Positions 1-11,231 of a DNA stretch of 64,000 bases are shown one piece after another. The notes beneath the pieces were generated by a model. That model was not told the origin of the DNA and ran no database searches. It saw only the letters and a list, made by a program, of their open reading frames with translations. Each line of letters starts with the position of its first letter. The first letter of the stretch is position 1. The DNA is from Methylobacterium sp. Leaf91 (lineage in GTDB: Bacteria; Pseudomonadota; Alphaproteobacteria; Rhizobiales; Beijerinckiaceae). The DNA lies in assembly GCF_001422815.1 (NCBI RefSeq), contig NZ_LMMP01000007.1, positions 1-64,000 of the forward strand. The letters run 5' to 3'. The translations under genes and the position numbers were made by a program.

Positions 1-321
1 ACCCAGCTAAGCAGCCAGATCATCCATCCATCAGTGCCCAGAAGACACAACAGCCGCCCGCCGAACCGAAGTCCCCGCTGGCCGCCGCCGATGAACAGGC
101 TTCTAGACCCACCCCTCACTCTCGTCAATGCCAAAATGACAGGACACTGAAACTTTCGCGACAATCCCATGAAACAAGGACATGGCAAGGCTCGATAACG
201 CTCTGCTATTTCTGGGAAAATTGCTCCCGAGCGCAGCTCGGCGGCTGGGCCGCCGGCTTACGTCGGCGCGCCTTGTCATTGAGTGAGACGAAGGCGCGCG
301 GATCGCACGCCTTCGAGAGCG
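1..321. other. Window edge without a recognised gene
   Basis: No convincing gene lies between the window edge and the end of the first molybdenum-hydroxylase operon. One plus-strand frame is open from base 3 to about 345, but it has no visible start, no recognisable domain and runs into the antisense of paoC, so I do not call it. No PaoD/XdhC-type maturation gene follows paoC here, where one might be expected. Confidence 0.5.
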
Positions 322-2529
322 CTACGCAGCGTCGGGCATTTGGTCGATGAGCTTGTCCAGCGTGACCGGATAATCCCGGACTCGTATGCCGGTTGCGTTG
401 TACACCGCGTTTGCCACCGCCGCGGCGACACCGCAGATCCCGAGTTCGCCAACGCCTTTGGCTTTCATCGGCGAGGAGATCGGATCGGTCTCATCCAGGA
501 AAACCACCTCCTGGTGCGGTATGTCGGCATGGACCGGTACTTCGTAACCCGCGAGGTCGTGGTTGACGAAGAAACCGCGCCGTGTGTCGACGGCGAGTTC
601 CTCCATCAGCGCCGCACCGACGCCCATCGTCATACCGCCGATGACCTGGCTCCTCGCCGATTTCGGATTGAGGATACGCCCTGCGGCGCAGACCGCGAGC
701 ATGCGTCTGACCCGGATCTCGGCAGTGCTTGTATCGACACCGACCTCTACGAAATGGGCTCCGAACGTCGATTGCTGATAGGTCTTCGAGAGATCGCCAC
801 CAAACTCGATCGTATCCTCGGCGACGAGCTCCCCAGCTTTCGCCGCATCCGCGAGGGGCACCGAACGGTTTCCGGAGCGGACATATCCATCCGTGAATAC
901 GGCATCGTCCGAGTTGACGCCAAGCGCCCTTGCGACTGCCTCGCGTAGCTTAACGCAGGCGGCGTACACGCCCGAGGTCGAAGAGTTCGCGCCGAACTGG
1001 CCACCAGAGCCCGAAGAGACTGGGAAGGCCGAATCTCCAAGTCGAACCACGACTTTGTCGAGGGTCAATCCCATCATCTCGGCGGCCGTCTGGCCGATGA
1101 TCGTGTAACTGCCGGTGCCGATATCGGTCATATCGGTCTCGACAGTCACGACGCCTCGATCGTCGAGGCGAACACGCGCGCCGGACTTGACGTTGATGTT
1201 GTTGCGGAAGGCGGAAGCGACACCCATCCCGACGAGCCAGCGTCCTTCGTGGACCTGACCTGGCTTCGCGATCCGCTTGTCCCACCCGAACTTTGCAGCG
1301 CCCTGGCGCAGGCATTCGACGAGGCTGCGCTGGGAGAACCGGCGCTCAGGCTTCTCGGGATCGACCTGCGTGTCGTTGCGAATACGGAACTCCACCGGAT
1401 CGATCCCGATACGCTCGGCCATCTCGTCCATGGCGATCTCGAGCACCATCAGGCCAGGAGCCTCACCGGGCGCGCGCATGGAATTGCCCTCCGGCAAATC
1501 GAGCATGGCGAGGCGGGTCTGGGTCATGCGGTTGGCGCCGGCATAGAGCAGGCGGGTCTGCTGCACCGCAGCCTCCGGCTTGCCGCCGGGCAAGTTGCCG
1601 GACCAGCTTTCGTGGCCGATCGCCGTGATAGTTCCGTCCGGCGTCGCGCCGAGCCGGATACGCTGAATCGTAGCGGGGCGGTGAACCGTGTTGTTGAACG
1701 TAAGCGGCCGCGTCAGGGCGACCTTCACCGGTCGCTTGGCGGCTCGCGCGCCCAAGGCGGCCATCACAGCCTCCGAACGCAGGAACAGCTTGCCGCCGAA
1801 CCCGCCGCCCACGAAGGGGGAGATGAGGCGAACCTTCTCCTTCGGCATACGTAGGGTCAGAGCGAGGTCCCGCGTCCCCCAATCGATCATCTGGTTCGAG
1901 GTCCAGACGGTGAGGCTGTCGCCGTCCCAGGAGGCGATGGAGGCATGCGGTTCCATCATCGCATGAGCATGGTCGGGTGTCGTGTAGGTAGCATCGAGCT
2001 GGATGGGCGCCGCCGAGAAAGCCCCCTCGAAATCACCGATCGATGTATCGGAGGGCGCGCTCGCGAGCTTCTCCGGCTTCCCGGTGTCCTTCACCGCCGC
2101 AAGATCGAAGGCGCCCTTGGTCTCGGTGTAGTCGACCCGCACGAGCGCTGCGGCTGCGCGCGCCTGCTCGAAGGTTTCGGCCACCACCAGCGCTATGGCT
2201 TGATGGTAATGCTCGATCTCCGGGCCACCCAGAAGCTTGGCGGCGTTGAGCTTGCCCTTGTCGAGGGGGCCGGCATTCTCAGCGGTAACGATAGCCAGGA
2301 TACCGGGTGCCGCCTTGGCAGCACTCAGATCCATCGCGTTGATCCGCCCTTTTGCGATGGTCGCGCCGATGACGTAGCCATAGGCTGCCTTCGACTTCGG
2401 ATCATACCAATCGTAGGCGTATTGCGCCCTGCCCGTCGTCTTGAACGGACCGTCGATCCGGTCCGTGGGCTTGCCCACCACCTTCAGTTCGTCAATCGGG
2501 TTCCGACCCGCGGGAGTGTCGAACTTCAT
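322..2529 (-). CDS. paoC: Molybdenum-binding subunit of PaoC/YagR-type aldehyde oxidoreductase
   Basis: Large subunit of a heterotrimeric molybdenum hydroxylase of the xanthine dehydrogenase superfamily, 735 aa, the usual length for PaoC-like subunits that are separate from the iron-sulfur and FAD chains. Visible: the N-terminal aldehyde-oxidase alpha/beta hammerhead domain (about 20-135), the cofactor-loop motif GGGFGGK (241-247), and the C-terminal KGVGEL motif with the predicted catalytic base Glu695. It would oxidise an aldehyde or N-heterocycle at a molybdenum-cytosine-dinucleotide centre and pass electrons to the [2Fe-2S] and FAD subunits. Last gene of paoA-paoB-paoC; it starts 3 bp after the paoB stop. 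The family is clear; the substrate cannot be read from sequence. Confidence 0.9.
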   Translation of the reverse strand: MKFDTPAGRNPIDELKVVGKPTDRIDGPFKTTGRAQYAYDWYDPKSKAAYGYVIGATIAKGRINAMDLSAAKAAPGILAIVTAENAGPLDKGKLNAAKLLGGPEIEHYHQAIALVVAETFEQARAAAALVRVDYTETKGAFDLAAVKDTGKPEKLASAPSDTSIGDFEGAFSAAPIQLDATYTTPDHAHAMMEPHASIASWDGDSLTVWTSNQMIDWGTRDLALTLRMPKEKVRLISPFVGGGFGGKLFLRSEAVMAALGARAAKRPVKVALTRPLTFNNTVHRPATIQRIRLGATPDGTITAIGHESWSGNLPGGKPEAAVQQTRLLYAGANRMTQTRLAMLDLPEGNSMRAPGEAPGLMVLEIAMDEMAERIGIDPVEFRIRNDTQVDPEKPERRFSQRSLVECLRQGAAKFGWDKRIAKPGQVHEGRWLVGMGVASAFRNNINVKSGARVRLDDRGVVTVETDMTDIGTGSYTIIGQTAAEMMGLTLDKVVVRLGDSAFPVSSGSGGQFGANSSTSGVYAACVKLREAVARALGVNSDDAVFTDGYVRSGNRSVPLADAAKAGELVAEDTIEFGGDLSKTYQQSTFGAHFVEVGVDTSTAEIRVRRMLAVCAAGRILNPKSARSQVIGGMTMGVGAALMEELAVDTRRGFFVNHDLAGYEVPVHADIPHQEVVFLDETDPISSPMKAKGVGELGICGVAAAVANAVYNATGIRVRDYPVTLDKLIDQMPDAA

Positions 2530-2532
2530 GGT

Positions 2533-3483
2533 TCAGGCCCTCGCTTCGGTCAGGACGGCGCCAAGTGCGCGCTCGGTCAGCTTCAGTTTGTAGGCGTTGT
2601 CGTCAGTCGGCCTCGCATCCGCGAACAGACGGTCCGTCACGGCCTTCGCTCCCTTCGGAAGCTCCGCTTCGGCGGCCTCGTCACGCCAGGGCTTCGGAGC
2701 GACACCACCGATTGCCACGCGCCCGCTTCCGTCGCGCTGGATAACGGCCGCCACGGAGACCAAAGCGAACGCGTAGGAGGCGCGGTCCCTGACCTTGCGG
2801 TAGATATGCGTCCCCGCCACCGGCTTGGGGATCGTGACAGCGGTGATGAGTTCGCCGGGCTGCAGGCTCGTCTCGATCTGCGGCGTGTCTCCCGGATTGC
2901 GATGAAACGCGGCGATGGGGATCGTCCGGGTAACTCCCTCACCGTTCACCGTCTCGACATGAGCGTCGAGGACCCGCATGGCCACGGCCATGTCGCCGGG
3001 ATGCGTGGCGATACAGGCTTCACTGGCACCCACCACTGCCAGCTGGCGGCTGATACCCCCGATGGCGGAGCAACCGCTTCCAGGCTGGCGCTTGTTGCAG
3101 GGCTGCGCAGTGTCATAAAAGTAGGGGCAGCGGGTTCGTTGAAGCAGATTGCCGGCCGTGGTCGCCTTGTTCCGTAACTGGCCCGAGGCACCGGACAGAA
3201 GAGCCCGGCTCAGCACGGCGTAACTGCGCCGCACCCGCATGTCGGCCGCCAGATCAGTGTTGCGCACCAAGGCACCGATCCGTAAGCCCCCCTCCTCCGT
3301 CGGCTCGATCGTATCGAGAGCCAAGCCGTTGACGTCGACGAGGTGGGTCGGCGTCTCCACCTGTAATTTCATCAAGTCCAGGAGGTTGGTGCCGCCGGCG
3401 ATGAACTTCGCGCCGGGGACGCGCGTGATGGACGCAGCGGCTTCGGCCGGTGATGTTGCCCGCTCATACGTAAAAGACTTCAT
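2533..3483 (-). CDS. paoB: FAD-binding subunit of PaoB/YagS-type aldehyde oxidoreductase
   Basis: 316-aa FAD subunit of the molybdenum-hydroxylase family. The PCMH-type FAD domain fills the N-terminal half, with the pyrophosphate-binding [10 protein letters not shown] stretch (29-38) and TTAGNLL (108-114). The CO dehydrogenase flavoprotein C-terminal domain follows. Four cysteines (C119, C129, C138, C157) sit in the insertion that carries an extra [4Fe-4S] cluster in E. coli PaoB, which separates this protein from ordinary xanthine dehydrogenase FAD subunits. The start codon overlaps the paoA stop by 4 bp (ATGA), implying translational coupling. Confidence 0.9.
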   Translation of the reverse strand: MKSFTYERATSPAEAAASITRVPGAKFIAGGTNLLDLMKLQVETPTHLVDVNGLALDTIEPTEEGGLRIGALVRNTDLAADMRVRRSYAVLSRALLSGASGQLRNKATTAGNLLQRTRCPYFYDTAQPCNKRQPGSGCSAIGGISRQLAVVGASEACIATHPGDMAVAMRVLDAHVETVNGEGVTRTIPIAAFHRNPGDTPQIETSLQPGELITAVTIPKPVAGTHIYRKVRDRASYAFALVSVAAVIQRDGSGRVAIGGVAPKPWRDEAAEAELPKGAKAVTDRLFADARPTDDNAYKLKLTERALGAVLTEARA

Positions 3484-4115
3484 GCCTGCCTCCCCGCAAC
3501 TTCGGACATGGCATCGACGATGTTGGAGTAAGCACCGCAGCGGCAGATGTTGCCGCTCATACGCTCGCGGATCTCGTCAGTGGTGAATGAAGCGGTCGCG
3601 GTGAGATCAGCGGCGACATGACTTGGGATGCCAGCCTTGATCTCATCGAGGACCGCAATGCCCGAGCAGATCTGGCCCGGCGTACAGAACCCGCATTGGT
3701 AGCCGTCATGCTTGATGAAGGCTGCCTGCATCGGATGTAACTCGCCAGGCTTCCCCAATCCTTCGATGGTGGTGACGGTATCGCCCTGGTGCATCACCGC
3801 CAGGGTCAGGCAGGAATTGATGCGTCGGCCGTCGACGATCATCGTGCACGCTCCGCATTGGCCGTGGTCGCACCCTTTCTTTGCACCCGTCAGGTGAAGG
3901 TGCTCGCGGACGGCGTCGAGGAGGGTCGTACGAGTATCGAGGTCGATTTCGTGGGCCGTTCCGTTCACGGTCAGCGAAACCTTGGACATGACGGGGCCTG
4001 ACGCATCGCGAGAAGCAGCCCACGCGGCGGAGGGACAGGCAACGGCGACGGCACAGGCTGATGCTCCTGCCATCAGATCGCGCCGGTTGAGTTCGAGGTC
4101 TTCAGTGCCATGCAT
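3480..4115 (-). CDS. paoA: Tat-exported [2Fe-2S] subunit of PaoA/YagT-type aldehyde oxidoreductase
   Basis: 211-aa iron-sulfur subunit. I start it at the ATG giving [10 protein letters not shown] because a twin-arginine signal follows at once (RRDLMAG, then a short hydrophobic run ending near AWA at 31-33). An upstream in-frame ATG at 4211 would bury the signal. Two [2Fe-2S] clusters are visible: the plant-ferredoxin type (C82, C87, C90, C102) and the helical domain (C141, C144, C191, C193). The Tat signal suggests the folded trimer is exported to the periplasm, as known for E. coli PaoABC. First gene of the operon; candidate operators lie about 180-220 bp upstream. Confidence 0.88.
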   Translation of the reverse strand: MHGTEDLELNRRDLMAGASACAVAVACPSAAWAASRDASGPVMSKVSLTVNGTAHEIDLDTRTTLLDAVREHLHLTGAKKGCDHGQCGACTMIVDGRRINSCLTLAVMHQGDTVTTIEGLGKPGELHPMQAAFIKHDGYQCGFCTPGQICSGIAVLDEIKAGIPSHVAADLTATASFTTDEIRERMSGNICRCGAYSNIVDAMSEVAGRQA

Positions 4116-4292
4116 GGCGTTCTCCGAACCTGAGCCATAGACATAAAATTCCGTTGAGCCATGTCGCGGAAGTCTTCGCGAAGCTTCGACCAGCCTCCGG
4201 CAAACGCTCAATGGTCAACAGCTTTCCCTGATGATGCGAATTAGCGCAGGCACACCAGACAGCAACGCTTTGGAAAAGTTCTAGAGCACGAA

Positions 4293-4336
4293 TGTGCGTA
4301 CGCACACACGACCTGCTGGCACGATCACGCAGCAGG
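4293..4336. promoter_or_regulatory. Palindromes upstream of paoABC
   Basis: The 360 bp between paoA and ssrA holds no gene. It contains a perfect 14-bp palindrome, TGTGCGTACGCACA (4293-4306), then an inverted repeat CCTGCTG / CAGCAGG with an 11-nt spacer (4312-4318, 4330-4336). Their position upstream of paoA suggests regulator-binding sites. No regulator gene is adjacent and the assignment is inference. Confidence 0.4.
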
Positions 4337-4473
4337 AATTGTTGTGACGTGCCGGACGGTCTGACGCTGAAATCTTGCATGGGAGATTTATGCGACAAAC
4401 ATACGACAATAGAGCCGAAAACGGCAGTGCCGCGGCTGACTGATATTCATCAAATGAGTGAGATAAAGTGGGT

Positions 4474-4493
4474 CCCGGGGCCGAAGCCCCGGG
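4474..4493 (-). terminator. UUCG-capped hairpin at the 3' end of ssrA
   Basis: On the minus strand the 8-bp stem CCCGGGGC / GCCCCGGG is closed by a TTCG tetraloop, followed by ACCCACTTTATCT. It closes the tmRNA transcript. The T-run is weak, so it may be a structural end or processing element rather than a classic intrinsic terminator. Confidence 0.5.
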
Positions 4494-4773
4494 TTCTGTT
4501 TCGACGGTTACCCTACCGCAAGATGCTTACGCCGCGAGGCGGGCATCCATGACAACGTTATCGTTGGCATTTAGAGTTTTGGCCAAATACTTGGAACAGG
4601 GGTTACCTGCGCCAAACCGGTCGAGTCCTTACCGACGCTCTCGCGATCCCTTTACCGCCCAGTCGATCCTATTTCGCCCCCATCAGAAACGCATCACGAT
4701 GCGCTTTTGGTGGAGGCGCCGGAGTACTGCCCTCCGGGTCCTGAAACGTTATTACGAACCGGTCATCAAACGC
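4474..4773 (-). ncRNA. ssrA: tmRNA (ssrA), circularly permuted two-piece form
   Basis: Transfer-messenger RNA that rescues stalled ribosomes and tags the released peptide. Reading the minus strand, the acceptor piece comes first (about 4773 to 4708) and ends GCCTCCACCA, with the 3' CCA at 4710-4708. A short intervening hairpin follows (4707-4682). The coding piece starts GGGGGCG at 4681. GGGGGCG pairs with CGCCTCC to close a 7-bp acceptor stem. A T-arm-like stem, CCGGA/TCCGG, precedes the acceptor 3' strand. The tag frame is at 4568-4527: ANDNVVMDARLAA then TAA, typical of alphaproteobacteria (ANDN start, LAA end). The split, permuted arrangement is the known alphaproteobacterial form. Exact ends are approximate. 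Confidence 0.92.
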
Positions 4774-4779
4774 AGGCTC

Positions 4780-4808
4780 GATATAGGCTTGGTGGGCTGA
4801 AAAGTCCA
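4780..4808 (-). promoter_or_regulatory. Sigma-70-type promoter of ssrA
   Basis: On the minus strand, TGGACT (4808-4803) and TATATC (4785-4780) are separated by exactly 17 bp, which places transcription start near 4773, just before the acceptor piece of ssrA. Good spacing and near-consensus boxes support a housekeeping promoter. Confidence 0.6.
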
Positions 4809-4965
4809 GATCCGTCGCCGGGCCGTGCGGATGGCTTCACCGCCCCGGTCGCAATTTTTCGCCGTCACCGCAACTGCCGACGGGATTGGGGATTCTGATC
4901 CGACAAGAGCCGGGCATGAGTCCTGCGGGAAACCGCTCCCCGCGCAGCCCGGCCAAGGATCGACA

Positions 4966-5535
4966 ATGGACACCTCGCCTCTTTCCGCCCCGGATTTCAA
5001 GGCCCCCGCCATCCTGCTGTCGGGCCCGGTCGACAATGCGATGTACAAGGACTTCCGTCGCCAGTTCGACGCCGCCTGCGAGCGCGATCTTGTGGTGGTC
5101 GAACTCACGACCCTCGGCGGCGACCCCGAAGTAGCCCGTATGATGGGCGAGGATATCCGCTTCGCTAGCGAGGTCACGCCTCACCGTCGCCTTGTCTTCC
5201 TCGGAAAGGCCGCGATCTACTCCGCCGGCACGACCCTCATGAGCTTCTTCGCCCGCCCCAACCGCTATCTCACGCGGGGGACGCGGCTCATGATTCATGA
5301 ACGCAAGATGGCGAAGACCCTCGAGATCCACGGCCCGCTGACCACATGCATCGCCAGCCTAAAAGCGACGTTGCACGAGATCGAGACCTCCATCGAGATT
5401 CAGAACGAGGGTTTCGCCAACCTCGTCGCCGGCTCGAACGTCACCCTCGACGAGGTCATCGAGAAGGCGCCGTACAATTGGTACATCGAAGCTGACGAAG
5501 CCAAGCGTCTCGGGCTGATCGAAACGGTTCTCTGA
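4966..5535 (+). CDS. ClpP-fold serine peptidase-like protein
   Basis: 189-aa protein of the ClpP/crotonase-like peptidase superfamily, a little shorter than ClpP (about 200 aa). Aligning by motif, the nucleophile region YSAGTTLM gives Ser86 where ClpP has ASMGA, and RLMIHER gives His111 where ClpP has MIHQP; GGDPE (51-55) matches the substrate-binding strand region. I chose the ATG giving MDTSPLS because homology-like sequence begins there and an AAGGAT Shine-Dalgarno-like stretch precedes it. No ClpX-docking partner is adjacent. Function is unknown: it may be a Clp-like protease not coupled to ATPase. It lies directly beside ssrA and converges on the next operon. Confidence 0.7.
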   Translation: MDTSPLSAPDFKAPAILLSGPVDNAMYKDFRRQFDAACERDLVVVELTTLGGDPEVARMMGEDIRFASEVTPHRRLVFLGKAAIYSAGTTLMSFFARPNRYLTRGTRLMIHERKMAKTLEIHGPLTTCIASLKATLHEIETSIEIQNEGFANLVAGSNVTLDEVIEKAPYNWYIEADEAKRLGLIETVL

Positions 5536-5668
5536 AAACTTCCCGCCGAAGTATAAGTCGCTTCGGCGAAGAAGAGCGTAGCAGAAAACATTCAACAGCT
5601 TCACTCGACCAAACGTCGTTGAGCGCAGCTCTCTTCACCGGTACGAAATCATCGAAAAATGGCCGATG

Positions 5669-8427
<2,759 letters not shown>

Positions 8428-8431
<4 letters not shown>

Positions 8432-9255
8432 GCCGGAGTCTCATTCTCGAATTCGCGCCTGATCTCTTCGGCGAGGCTGAAGGTCATGTGCCGCCGCCAA
8501 TCCGGCGCGCCGTGAACGTCGTCATGGTACATCGCCATCGGCACCGCTTCGGTGATGGCAGCGGTAAGCGCTGCCTCATCCGGCAGCGCGGGGAAGACCA
8601 GGCGCAGCGGGCGACGCGTCGAGGCCGTGATGGTCAGAGCGAAAGAACCGCCTCGGTCCAGGGTACCGATCAACAGGGCACCGGAACGTCCATTGGGGCT
8701 CAGAGAGATCTGGCGGAACGCGGTCCGGCGTTCCAGCGCGGCCACAGGAAGATCGACACGCCGAAGAATTTCTCCGGGCGCCAGGGCATTGCATTGCGCG
8801 CCGACGATGAGGTCGACGATGGCAACCTCACGGTCCGCCCCCTCCGGCGTCCAGACGAGGCAGGTGCCCTCCAGGGCCGTGGCGAGCGCGATCATCGGCG
8901 CGGCCGGCAGCGCGAGGCAGATGTTGCCTCCCACGGTGGCCATGTTCCAGATCTTGAACGATCCGAGCAGCGCCCGGCAGCATTGCGCGAAGAGCGGCGA
9001 CGCGCGCCAAGAGACCGGCAGATCGAGACGAAACAAGTCGGCGATGGTGCAGGTCGCGGCGATGGAAAGGCCACGCTCACTCACCTCAAGTGCTTGCCAG
9101 CCGAGCCGGGAAAGATCGACGAGCCGGCGCGTATGCGGCTGGGGCTCGGAGAACAGCCACGTCCCACCGGCCAGCCACGCATCGCCGTCCTGCCAATCGG
9201 CCAAGTCGAGGCGAGTCCTCGGCGTGGCGACGGCGCCGACTGAATTCAGGTCCAT
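8428..9255 (-). CDS. FAD-binding subunit of a xanthine dehydrogenase-family enzyme
   Basis: 275-aa PCMH-type FAD subunit and first gene of a two-gene operon with the fused FeS-Mo subunit. The FAD-contact segments are AGGTWLFSEPQ near the N terminus and MATVGGNICLALPAAP in the middle, followed by the small C-terminal CO-dehydrogenase flavoprotein domain. It lacks the extra cysteine cluster of PaoB. It would pass electrons from the [2Fe-2S] centres to NAD+, O2 or another acceptor; which one cannot be told. It is divergent from the gene at 9411, sharing a 155-bp intergenic region. Confidence 0.82.
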
Positions 9256-9410
9256 CCTCGAAATCCATGAATGATCAGGCCGAGAGACTGCCCGGTCGAG
9301 ACGACGATGGGAAGCGCCCGGCGAGGGCGAACGCGTCGGGTCCGCAGCAATTTCAGTGCCGCCTGTGATCGCGTCTCGCGCACGACGCTCCGCCCCGGTA
9401 ATCTGCCGCG

Positions 9411-10352
9411 ATGGAGCTACTCACCGACGCGTTTCTCACGACAAGGCGCTCACCGGCCGCAGCCTTCAGGAGCGCGGTCGCGGATCTGATGGCGAAGGCG
9501 CTCGAAGATCCCTCTACCACTTGGAGTTTTGGAAGTTTCGGCGCGGTTGCGAGCTTTCTCCGGGACCCGGCTGAAGAAGCGCGGTCCCTGCCGGACGCGC
9601 GGATGGGTCTGACCACGACACGGGGAGCCATCGCCCTCGACCCAGACGCCGACTGTCGACCAGTGGCTTACGAAACAGGATTCGCCTTCGGCTGGAGTCA
9701 TGCCGTGGCCCTATGCCTGCCCGATGATGCCTGCGCCATGAATAGACGGTCGGTCATCACCGAACTCGGCCCCGATCACCATGCAGCAAAACCCGAGGAC
9801 CGCGACGGTATAGTGTTCGATCTCGGTCTAAACCTACTCGCTGTCGATGCCTGTATTCGGACGAACGATCCCGGGACGATCGCACTGCTTAGAAGGGCCG
9901 CCGGAGGGAACCTATTCGGACCCGGCGATCCCATCGCCGCTCAGCTCGTCGCCGCCGGTCCTCATCGCGTCTTCGTCACCCGAATCGGGCGGATCGAGGT
10001 GTTCTCGCCTATCCGCATCGAAGCGGGATCGGCCCCGGTCGGCCCGAGGACCCATCTCCTGCCGAGCATCCTGCGTCTCGGCCGAACCCATCCCGCCACG
10101 GCTCCGATCCCGCCCGGCTGGGTGCCCTGCGGCGCAATCCACCCACCTCATCCGTGCAGGGACAGTGCCGGGGGGAGAATTCCCTTTCTGCGCGAGCGGC
10201 ACGAGGCATTTCAGGCCATGCTGGCGCGCTGGGGCGACCCTGACCTGCTCGCAGCGAAGAAGGGGGAAGCCGTCATCGGACGCCATGCGAGGAGCGCGCG
10301 GCGAGCGGGCGAGGCTCAGGAGGCGTGCCTGCGCGGCGAAAATTCGGAGTGA
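9411..10352 (+). CDS. Conserved-looking hypothetical protein
   Basis: 313 aa, not recognised. It looks like a soluble cytoplasmic globular protein: no signal peptide, no membrane segment, balanced composition, with features such as GFAFGWSHAVALCLP in the middle and a His/Pro-rich turn (IHPPHPCRD) near residue 245. The C-terminal 40 residues are basic and probably disordered. It starts with ATG 155 bp from the divergent FAD-subunit gene and converges on the hydrolase at 10383. Codon use matches the genome, which supports a real gene. Confidence 0.6.
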   Translation: MELLTDAFLTTRRSPAAAFRSAVADLMAKALEDPSTTWSFGSFGAVASFLRDPAEEARSLPDARMGLTTTRGAIALDPDADCRPVAYETGFAFGWSHAVALCLPDDACAMNRRSVITELGPDHHAAKPEDRDGIVFDLGLNLLAVDACIRTNDPGTIALLRRAAGGNLFGPGDPIAAQLVAAGPHRVFVTRIGRIEVFSPIRIEAGSAPVGPRTHLLPSILRLGRTHPATAPIPPGWVPCGAIHPPHPCRDSAGGRIPFLRERHEAFQAMLARWGDPDLLAAKKGEAVIGRHARSARRAGEAQEACLRGENSE

Positions 10353-10382
10353 CGGGCCGGCTTCGGTACGGCGAGAGGAGCG

Positions 10383-11231
10383 CTACGGGCCCTTCCCTGC
10401 GAGCTCCACGGCGAGGGCCGTCAGCGCGCCGTCGGGGCGGATAAGCTCGTCGAGAATCGAGAAATGGTCGTGGCCGGGCAGTTCGACGAAGCGTGACGCG
10501 TTCCCGGCGCACCGCCACGCGCGGTCGTAATCAGCGGAATGCCGTCGCAATTCGGGCAATTCGTTCGATCCGCACACGATGGCGAGGGGCTTATCCGAAT
10601 GCGGTACCTGCCGGATCGGCGAGAGCGTCTCGACTTCCGCATCGGTCAGGTGCAGGCGGTCGTCGAGCTCGGTGTGCCGGATCGGCTCCAGATCGAACAC
10701 GCCGCTGATGGCGAGGCCCGCATCGACCTCGGGCCACGCCATGGCAAGCGCTGCGAGATGCCCGCCGGCCGACCAGCCCGAAACGACGAGGCGACGGCGC
10801 CCCCTCCCCTCATCCCGGTCGCGCAGGAAGCGCAGCGCCGCCCGGATCTCGGCGGCGATCTCGGTGAGGCTGGCATCTGGCGCCAGGGTATATCCCACCA
10901 AACCCACATCGAGACCGTGATGCAACGCTCCTTCGGCCATGCAGGCAAAATCCTGGCGCGTATTGCGGATCCAATAGCCGCCATGGATGAAGACGAGGAG
11001 CGGCGCATCCTCCGCCCCGCTTTGGAACAGGTCGATCCGGTTCCGCTCGGCCGGCCCATAGGGGAGGTCGAGCGTGTGGGGGTGGAGCGCGCGAAACGCG
11101 GCGCTTCGCGCCCGCCAACCGGACAGTCGGGCGGCAGAATCGGCGACGGCGCGGGTGTTGTCGTAGGCGCGGCTCAGGGTCTCGCGGTCCATCCGGCGCC
11201 AGTCGCCGGATCGCGACGCCGCGCCGCTCAT
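10383..11231 (-). CDS. Alpha/beta hydrolase, arylformamidase-like
   Basis: 282-aa hydrolase of the alpha/beta fold. The HGGYW oxyanion-hole motif (about 85-89) and nucleophile elbow GWSAGG are those of the kynurenine formamidase / carbamate-hydrolase-like esterases. A catalytic His lies in PGHDHFS near the C terminus. It is the last gene of the transporter operon: its ATG overlaps the ATPase stop by 4 bp (ATGA). It probably hydrolyses the imported compound or a product of it; an amide, formamide or ester substrate is plausible but unproven. No signal peptide, so cytoplasmic. Confidence 0.82.
   Translation of the reverse strand: MSGAASRSGDWRRMDRETLSRAYDNTRAVADSAARLSGWRARSAAFRALHPHTLDLPYGPAERNRIDLFQSGAEDAPLLVFIHGGYWIRNTRQDFACMAEGALHHGLDVGLVGYTLAPDASLTEIAAEIRAALRFLRDRDEGRGRRRLVVSGWSAGGHLAALAMAWPEVDAGLAISGVFDLEPIRHTELDDRLHLTDAEVETLSPIRQVPHSDKPLAIVCGSNELPELRRHSADYDRAWRCAGNASRFVELPGHDHFSILDELIRPDGALTALAVELAGKGP

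Noticed and set aside
3..345. Open plus-strand frame from the window edge
   Set aside because: No start visible, no recognisable domain, ends inside the antisense of paoC. It could be the edge of a mobile element but nothing in it proves that.
4468..4898. Two short plus-strand frames (110 and 63 aa)
   Set aside because: They are antisense to ssrA; the conserved look comes from tmRNA structure, not coding.
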